In this document: positions 15,713 through 19,692 of the stretch, piece by piece
How the letters are laid out: every line of letters begins with the position of its first letter
Numbering within the stretch: the stretch's first letter is position 1
Assembly: GCA_036507695.1 (NCBI GenBank)
Contig: DATCIR010000240.1
Location: forward strand, 1 to 19,692
From: JAKEGK01 sp036507695
GTDB taxonomy: Bacteria > Pseudomonadota > Gammaproteobacteria > SZUA-152
Length of the DNA stretch: 19,692 nucleotides
Direction: 5' to 3'
Position numbers and translations under genes: made by a program
The notes under the pieces: generated by a model
Seen by the model: the letters and a program-made list of their open reading frames with translations, nothing else
The model's database searches: none
Told to the model about the DNA's origin: nothing

Positions 15713-15734
15713 TTTTTCAGTTAATGCTGAAAAA
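15713..15734. terminator. Symmetric hairpin after iscR (possible attenuator/weak terminator)
   Basis: TTTTTCAG at 15713-15720 and CTGAAAAA at 15727-15734 form a perfect 8-bp stem with a 6-base loop, starting 9 bases after the iscR stop. On the iscR transcript the stem carries A/T tails on both sides, so it could act in both directions. The stem has only three G-C/C-G pairs and the downstream T tract is part of the stem, so it would be weak. Partial termination or RNA processing between iscR and iscS is possible. Confidence 0.4.
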
Positions 15735-15743
15735 CACACGCCG

Positions 15744-16214
15744 TTACTGAAACGAAACTGCGTGCTTTTCTTTTTCCTGACGTTCATCCTGACGTGCCGC
15801 AACTGCTTGTACATTACGTTTTTCAACGAGTTGCCCCAGACTGATGCCATTGAGAAAGTCGTACAATTGGTCACTGAGATCGGTCCACAATTGATGCGTT
15901 AAACATTCCTCGCCATTCTGGCAATTGCCTTGTCCAGCACAGCGCGTGGCATCCACTTTCTCGTCAACCGCGGAAATGACTTCCGCAACATTGATTTCAT
16001 GAGCGCCCCGGCTTAAACGATAACCACCACCTGGTCCCCTGGCACTGGCAACCAGTTCCCGTTTGCGCAATTTGGAAAATAATTGTTCCAGATAGGAGAG
16101 TGAAATACCCTGCCGCTGCGAAATATCTGCGAGGGTAATGGGGCCTTTGGTGGCGTGTACAGCAAGATCTAACATGGCGGTGACCGCGTAGCGGCCTTTG
16201 GTTGTTAATCTCAT
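15744..16214 (-). CDS. iscR: Fe-S cluster sensing transcription regulator IscR
   Basis: An Rrf2-family winged-helix regulator that represses the isc operon when it carries a 2Fe-2S cluster. It has 156 residues. The DNA-binding half starts MRLTTKGRYAVTAMLDLA and includes the wing ARGPGGGYRLSR. The cluster ligands Cys92, Cys98, Cys104 and His107 are all present (RCAGQGNC, EECLTH) with E. coli numbering. The C-terminal tail from about 130 is polar and probably flexible. It is the first gene of the isc operon, preceded by a 202-base regulatory region with two IscR-like operators, which supports autoregulation. Confidence 0.97.
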   Translation of the reverse strand: MRLTTKGRYAVTAMLDLAVHATKGPITLADISQRQGISLSYLEQLFSKLRKRELVASARGPGGGYRLSRGAHEINVAEVISAVDEKVDATRCAGQGNCQNGEECLTHQLWTDLSDQLYDFLNGISLGQLVEKRNVQAVAARQDERQEKEKHAVSFQ

Positions 16215-16245
16215 AGCTTAACCCTTTGATTAAATTTGATTAAAC

Positions 16246-16285
16246 AGTTGATACAGCGATAAAGATCAACTCGGTAACCGCTGTA
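16246..16285 (-). promoter_or_regulatory. Two interleaved stems in the iscR leader
   Basis: In the predicted leader, 32-71 bases before the iscR ATG, two perfect 7-bp complementary pairs occur. AGTTGAT (16246-16252) pairs with ATCAACT (16265-16271), and TACAGCG (16252-16258) pairs with CGCTGTA (16279-16285), as read on the plus strand. The pairs are interleaved and share one base, so they exclude each other or form a compact pseudoknot-like fold. No known riboswitch is recognised. Confidence 0.35.
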
Positions 16286-16329
16286 GCTTCCCGGTTAGTG
16301 TTTAATATCCATGTAAAGATTATTGGTAT

Positions 16330-16362
16330 AGTATTGATATCTTGACAATTCGTGTCAAGTAT
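16330..16362 (-). promoter_or_regulatory. Proximal iscR promoter with overlapping IscR-like operator
   Basis: On the minus strand: ATAC, then -35 TTGACA, a 17-base spacer and -10 AATACT (16330-16335). The -35 is embedded in the inverted repeat CTTGAC-N7-GTCAAG (16341-16359), which resembles a type 1 IscR site (consensus left half ATASYYGAC). Transcription would start near 16323, about 109 bases before the iscR ATG. The same layout recurs 41 bases upstream. Confidence 0.6.
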
Positions 16363-16370
16363 TAGTACGA

Positions 16371-16403
16371 AGTATTTATAATCCGACTAATATAGTCAAG
16401 TAT
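16371..16403 (-). promoter_or_regulatory. Distal iscR promoter-like module with type 1 IscR operator
   Basis: On the minus strand: ATACTTGACT, then ATATTAGTC and AATACT. The core GACT-ATATT-AGTC and the left flank ATACTT match the type 1 IscR consensus (ATASYYGACTRWWWYAGTC...), with mismatches only in the outer right flank. It also reads as TTGACT, a 17-base spacer and AATACT, the same geometry as the proximal module. It lies 14 bases downstream of the cysE stop. Confidence 0.6.
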
Positions 16404-16416
16404 TAACTGAAGAAGT

Positions 16417-17214
16417 TCAATCCGTTTTGGCGTCGGTGTTCTCTTCCAGCTTTTCGTCCGCAAGCGGGCCGATTTCGCACGGACCCAGTTGGGGCAGTTC
16501 AATATCTTTGAATTCTGCATTCATGCTTTTTATGGCCTCGCACATTTTCTCCACCTTGGCGTCCAGGGCGTGGGAATGGTCGAGGATACAATTGATGGCA
16601 TGGGCAACCGGATCCGGGGCGTCACGGGTCACTCCGTAGGCATCGAATCCCATTTTTTGCGCCATGGCGTGGCGGCGTTTTTCCTGGTCTTTGGTTTGTT
16701 GGTCCGCACTGACGGTACGTCCTGGTACACCGACCACAGTGGCCGCCGGTGGTACGTCTTTTACGACTACCGCGTTAGAGCCAATACGCGCCCCATTGCC
16801 GATTTTTATCGGACCCAATACCTTGGCTCCCGCGCCAACTACCACATCGCTGCCCAGTGTGGGATGACGTTTGCCTTTCTTCCAGCTGGTCCCCCCCAGT
16901 GTTACCCCGTGATAAAGCGTGCAATCGTCCCCGATTTCCGCCGTTTCCCCGATCACCACGCCCATGCCGTGATCGATAAAAAATCGCCGTCCAATCACGG
17001 CGCCGGGATGAATCTCGATCCCGGTAATCCAACGCACAAAGGTCGATAAAAACCGCGCCAACCACTTGAAGCCGTGATTCCAAAGGCTATGACTGATGCG
17101 ATGGAACAATACTGCGTGCACACCGGGATACGTGGTCAACACTTCAAAGAAGTTTCGCGCCGCTGGGTCGCGGTCGAATACGCATTCGATATCTTCCTTT
17201 AAATGCTTAAACAT
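16417..17214 (-). CDS. cysE: Serine O-acetyltransferase CysE
   Basis: It transfers acetyl from acetyl-CoA to serine, giving O-acetylserine for cysteine synthesis, and so supplies the substrate of IscS indirectly. It has 265 residues and is the short Pseudomonas/Azotobacter-type protein lacking the long E. coli N-terminus (start MFKHLKEDIECVFDRDPAAR). The left-handed beta-helix runs from about residue 66 (IEIHPGAVIGRRFFIDHG, GVVIGETAEIGDD, LYHGVTLGGTSWKKGKRHP, GARIGSNAVVVKDVP). His82 corresponds to the catalytic His. After about residue 160 comes a polar helical tail of about 100 residues ending in an acidic stretch. trmJ is 59 bases upstream; iscR follows after 202 bases that hold its promoter. 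Confidence 0.96.
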   Translation of the reverse strand: MFKHLKEDIECVFDRDPAARNFFEVLTTYPGVHAVLFHRISHSLWNHGFKWLARFLSTFVRWITGIEIHPGAVIGRRFFIDHGMGVVIGETAEIGDDCTLYHGVTLGGTSWKKGKRHPTLGSDVVVGAGAKVLGPIKIGNGARIGSNAVVVKDVPPAATVVGVPGRTVSADQQTKDQEKRRHAMAQKMGFDAYGVTRDAPDPVAHAINCILDHSHALDAKVEKMCEAIKSMNAEFKDIELPQLGPCEIGPLADEKLEENTDAKTD

Positions 17215-17273
17215 AAGCCTCTCTGGTTGTCGTCGATTACCTGCTGCAGGCGGAAATTGAGCTGCATTACTAT

Positions 17274-18038
17274 TTATTTCAAGTATTTCAAGCGCCGTTG
17301 AATCGTGGTCAGGATTCCACGCAATATGTTCAACTCCACGCGATCCATCCTGGCCCGGTTAAATAGCCGGCGTAAACGCCGCATCATTTTACGCGGGTGT
17401 TCGGTCTGCAAGAAACCAATTTGTGTCAGCATTACGTAAAGATGATCATAAAAGCGCTCCATATCTTCAGCGCTGGCGAAGGGTTCGTCATCCAGCGACA
17501 GGCTACCCGGTAACCTGGAGGGCTGCTGCGCTTCCGATTGCAGTGAATGCCTGCGCATGTGAATTTCGTAGGCCAGCACCTGAACCGCCGCGGCAATATT
17601 CAAAGAACTATAGTCGGGATTGCTGGGAATATTCAGCAAATAGTGGCAACGCTCCAGTTCATCGTTGGTCAGGCCCGAATGTTCTCGCCCGAAAACCACT
17701 GCGATTTTGGTATCGGGGGGTTGCGAATAGACTTGCTCGACAAACTCCCGCGGTCCTACTTGGGGCCAGTTTAACCGGCGTATGCGCGCGCTGGCGCCGA
17801 ACACCAGATCACAGTCACCCAGTCCTTCAGCCAGGGTTTTATAAACGCGGGCGTTAGCCAGCACATCATCCGCTCCGGATGCGCGTGCGGTGGCCTGGGC
17901 ATGCGGGTAGTCCACCGGATCGATCAGAGTCAACTGGTCCAGGCACATGTTCTTCATGGCGCGCGCGACCCCCCCGATGTTACCGGGATGCGAGGTATTG
18001 ACGAGCACGATTTGAATATTGGGACCGTTGTTTTTCAT
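17274..18038 (-). CDS. trmJ: tRNA (cytidine/uridine-2'-O-)-methyltransferase TrmJ
   Basis: A SPOUT-class methyltransferase that makes 2'-O-methyl C/U at position 32 of tRNA. It has 254 residues. Family motifs are VLVNTSHPGNIGGVARAMKN near the N-terminus, VVFGREHSGLTNDEL in the middle, and the trefoil-knot SAM region IPSNPDYSSLNIAAAVQV. A C-terminal extension (residues about 170-254) is basic and helical, as in bacterial TrmJ. The start is the ATG at 18038 with no clear ribosome site. It is divergent from suhB, and trmJ-cysE-iscR order is common in gammaproteobacteria. Confidence 0.95.
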   Translation of the reverse strand: MKNNGPNIQIVLVNTSHPGNIGGVARAMKNMCLDQLTLIDPVDYPHAQATARASGADDVLANARVYKTLAEGLGDCDLVFGASARIRRLNWPQVGPREFVEQVYSQPPDTKIAVVFGREHSGLTNDELERCHYLLNIPSNPDYSSLNIAAAVQVLAYEIHMRRHSLQSEAQQPSRLPGSLSLDDEPFASAEDMERFYDHLYVMLTQIGFLQTEHPRKMMRRLRRLFNRARMDRVELNILRGILTTIQRRLKYLK

Positions 18039-18139
18039 TTAAATGGCGGTTTTGCAAGAATCGGCGGGCGTTGATCCAATCGCCGGGGCTCGCCTGGCTC
18101 TATACCGGGGGAGTCCATTCGCAATTTTTCAGTAAATTT

Positions 18140-18165
18140 GTTACATTGCACGCGCGTATTGTAAC
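18140..18165. promoter_or_regulatory. 26-bp imperfect palindrome between trmJ and suhB
   Basis: GTTACA (18140-18145) and TGTAAC (18160-18165) flank a GC-rich centre GCACGCGCG, and about 20 of 26 positions are symmetric. It lies about 43 bases upstream of the suhB ATG and about 100 upstream of the trmJ ATG, in their shared divergent region. An operator is possible; I cannot assign a regulator. A weak -10 for trmJ (TATAGA on the minus strand, 18099-18104) is nearby. Confidence 0.35.
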
Positions 18166-18207
18166 TGAATCCCTGATCTTTACTAAATCAACGATGTAGC
18201 CGATAAC

Positions 18208-19005
18208 ATGCACCCCATACTCAATATCGCGGTTCGCGCCGCACGCAATGCCGGTAATATTATTGTTCGCTCCCTGGAACACATTGACCGGTTGAATGTT
18301 CAATCCAAATCGGAAAATGATTTTGTTACCGAAGTCGATAAAGCCGCGGAACAGGAAATCATTCGCACCATCCGCAAGGCATACCCCAACCATGGCATTC
18401 TCGCCGAAGAAAGCGGTGCACATTCAGGCGACGAGTTTGTCTGGATAATCGACCCACTGGATGGCACCACGAATTACGTCCACGGTTTTCCGCAGTTTGC
18501 CGTTTCCATTGCATTAAAGCACCGGCAGGCTTTGGAACAGGCGGTGGTCTACGATCCGCTAAGGCAGGAATTGTTCACCGCCTCGCGCGGCCGCGGCGCG
18601 CATTTGAATGATCGCCGCATTCGCGTTACCTCCCGCACGAGTCTCAAAGGCGCCCTGCTGGGTACCGGCTTCCCGTTCAAACAGCAACACTATCTGGACG
18701 CTTACCTGGCGACTTTCAAGGCCTTGTTTTCCATGACCGCCGGTATTCGGCGGGCCGGCGCCGCGTCACTGGATCTGGCGTATGTCGCCGCCGGCCGTCT
18801 GGATGGCTTTTGGGAGATCGGCTTGAACCCCTGGGATATGGCGGCCGGCGCCCTGCTGATCGAGGAGGCTGGCGGCTTTGTGTCGGATTTTGAGGGCCGC
18901 AATGACTACATGACAACGGGAAATGTGGTGGCAGCCAACCCCAAGCTGCTAAAACCCATGCTCGACCTCATTCAACCGCATTTACCTTCGGATTTAAAGA
19001 AATAA
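18208..19005 (+). CDS. suhB: Inositol-1-monophosphatase family protein SuhB
   Basis: A Mg-dependent phosphatase of the IMPase family. In E. coli SuhB also binds the Nus/antitermination complex that transcribes rRNA operons. It has 265 residues, near the E. coli length. Metal motifs are AEESG (Glu67-68), WIIDPLDGTTNYVHGFP (Asp82, Asp85) and the second signature NPWDMAAGALLIEEAGG. The N-terminus MHPILNIAVRAARNAGNII is typical. It is the first plus-strand gene, divergent from trmJ. A short unknown gene follows after 92 bases. Confidence 0.95.
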   Translation: MHPILNIAVRAARNAGNIIVRSLEHIDRLNVQSKSENDFVTEVDKAAEQEIIRTIRKAYPNHGILAEESGAHSGDEFVWIIDPLDGTTNYVHGFPQFAVSIALKHRQALEQAVVYDPLRQELFTASRGRGAHLNDRRIRVTSRTSLKGALLGTGFPFKQQHYLDAYLATFKALFSMTAGIRRAGAASLDLAYVAAGRLDGFWEIGLNPWDMAAGALLIEEAGGFVSDFEGRNDYMTTGNVVAANPKLLKPMLDLIQPHLPSDLKK

Positions 19006-19097
19006 CGCCTTTTCAATAACTTGGGCGGATTTAAGAAATCGCGCCCGCAGCCGATTAATTAGCTAGCAGTACAGCAGTTAGTTGACGGTAACCGGGC

Positions 19098-19367
19098 ATG
19101 TCCAAGATGCGTGATAATGTATTGAATAAAAACAAGTTGCTGGAAATTAAAATCAGCGGCGGATTATCCAACCTCGAGGCGTTTACACGCACGATGGCGG
19201 ATAATATCGATTTCAACTCCTTTGATATTCTTTCCGTCACGCGCACCGGTACCGGCCAGACCTACACACGTCAATACGCTCATCACAAGGTCGGGACCCA
19301 GGCGTACCGCATTGCGGCCGACGCCATCAGATACCTATCTAAAATTCATAAATTCAAACCCGATTAA
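19098..19367 (+). CDS. Uncharacterised small protein, 89 residues
   Basis: I do not recognise this protein. It begins MSKMRDNVLNKNKLLEIKIS, has no signal peptide, membrane segment or Cys, and looks like a small soluble mixed alpha/beta protein. The C-terminal half is basic, with a probable helix GTQAYRIAADAIRYLSKIHK. The ribosome site is weak. A second ATG nine bases downstream is possible. It sits between suhB (92 bases upstream) and the pilT/U-type gene (258 bases downstream) on the same strand. Its codon pattern resembles its neighbours, and no long competing frame covers it, so I consider it probably real. Confidence 0.55.
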   Translation: MSKMRDNVLNKNKLLEIKISGGLSNLEAFTRTMADNIDFNSFDILSVTRTGTGQTYTRQYAHHKVGTQAYRIAADAIRYLSKIHKFKPD

Positions 19368-19625
19368 CCCCCTGCGGAAATACTTCAAAATCAATAACTC
19401 AGTTACTTAAAGCGGCGCTTATTTATTTCACCCGGTTTTTTGATACACTGCGGTGAATGCGGTGTGCTGCGTGTTGTATTTTGGCGTCGCGACCTTTTTC
19501 TCAATGCGATCCTCTATGCGCGCAGCGAGCGATACATCGGAAATTACCTTAGTAAATACGCCTTACGCGGATCTCACACGTTTATTCAACCATAGAACGC
19601 TATTCAATCTTAAAGAGCCGGTGCC

Positions 19626-19692
19626 ATGGACTTGTTATCTAAATTACTCAAAGAAATGATTAATACCCGGGCGTCGGATTTGTTTTTAAGCA
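19626..19692 (+). CDS. pilU: PilT/PilU-type twitching motility ATPase, N-terminal fragment at window edge
   Basis: Twenty-two codons from the ATG at 19626 run open to the window edge, with the N-terminus MDLLSKLLKEMINTRASDLF. The helix followed by ASDLFLS is the start of PilT-family retraction ATPases. The DLF form is closer to PilU than to PilT, which usually reads SDLHLS. AAAGAG lies 9 bases upstream of the ATG. With so little sequence the PilU assignment is tentative. It would work with the pilus genes implied by pilW. The 258-base gap before it contains only a poor promoter-like TACACT near 19443. Confidence 0.6.
   Translation, partial: MDLLSKLLKEMINTRASDLFLS

Larger units (their letters stand above)
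15422..15743. other. Long iscR-iscS intergenic region
   Basis: About 322 bases without a credible gene. From the iscR side it contains a symmetric hairpin (15713-15734), a central stretch including the near-palindrome ATCAT-GGTT-ATGAT (15573-15586) without other recognised features, and a TATTAAC repeat array (15470-15519) next to the iscS ribosome site. I see no strong sigma70 promoter on the minus strand. The size and structure suggest that expression of iscSUA is set apart from iscR by termination, processing or a leader element. Confidence 0.6.

Noticed and set aside
18100..18423. 107-codon minus-strand open frame over the suhB start
   Set aside because: It is antisense to the conserved suhB N-terminus and spans the divergent promoter region.
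19023..19046. Hairpin GGGCG-GATTT ... AAATC-G-CGCCC after suhB as a terminator
   Set aside because: The stem has a bulge and no T tract follows, so a terminator call is not supported; it could be a chance structure.
19453..19659. 68-codon plus-strand open frame overlapping the pilT/U-type start
   Set aside because: It overlaps the recognisable PilT-family N-terminus in another frame and has no family resemblance.
1..19692. CRISPR array, tRNA or rRNA gene, prophage or defence system
   Set aside because: I looked for regular repeat-spacer arrays, tRNA-like cloverleaf signals, and integrase, transposase or defence-type proteins and saw none; nearly all coding space is conserved housekeeping genes.

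Overview
The window is a stretch of a gammaproteobacterial chromosome. Gene content and order follow the Pseudomonas-like core arrangement trmJ-cysE-iscR-iscS-iscU-iscA-hscB-hscA-fdx-iscX ... ndk-rlmN-pilW(pilF)-rodZ-ispG-hisS-yfgM-bamB-der, all on the minus strand. suhB, a small unrecognised gene and the first 22 codons of a PilT/PilU-family ATPase lie on the plus strand at the right end. The organism should be a didermal bacterium with type IV pili (PilW pilotin, PilU-like motor), an outer membrane with a Bam complex, the MEP isoprenoid pathway and the full ISC iron-sulfur machinery. I cannot name the genus.

Layout, left to right. 1-928: 5' two thirds of der. 954-4106: bamB, yfgM and hisS, tightly packed. 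4107-4463: a gene-free gap holding a ~225-bp palindromic, MITE-like repeat. 4464-8585: ispG, rodZ, pilW and rlmN (pilW overlaps both neighbours by a few bases). 8745-9176: ndk. 9405-10055: a 2-oxoglutarate/Fe(II) oxygenase, the only minus-strand gene that does not belong to the standard order. 10207-16214: the isc operon, transcribed leftwards from iscR to iscX. 16417-18038: cysE and trmJ. 18208-19692: the plus-strand block suhB, an 89-codon unknown gene and the pilT/U start.

The genes fall into modules. IscS takes sulfur from cysteine (CysE makes the precursor O-acetylserine), IscU is the scaffold, HscA/HscB release the cluster, Fdx supplies electrons, IscA and IscX are accessory, and IscR senses cluster status. 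Two gene products in the same window are consumers of 4Fe-4S clusters (IspG and RlmN). The second module is envelope and shape: BamB, YfgM, RodZ, PilW.

There is no phage, CRISPR array, toxin system or other new gene system visible. The most interesting signals are regulatory or structural. The iscR promoter region contains two aligned 33-bp promoter/IscR-operator modules 41 bp apart. The iscR leader has two interleaved 7-bp stems. The iscR-iscS gap holds a four-copy TATTAAC array with a 15/15/13-bp period and a symmetric hairpin. Other points are the palindromic element upstream of hisS, an exact 21-bp tandem duplication inside the PilW signal peptide, and the extra oxygenase downstream of iscX.
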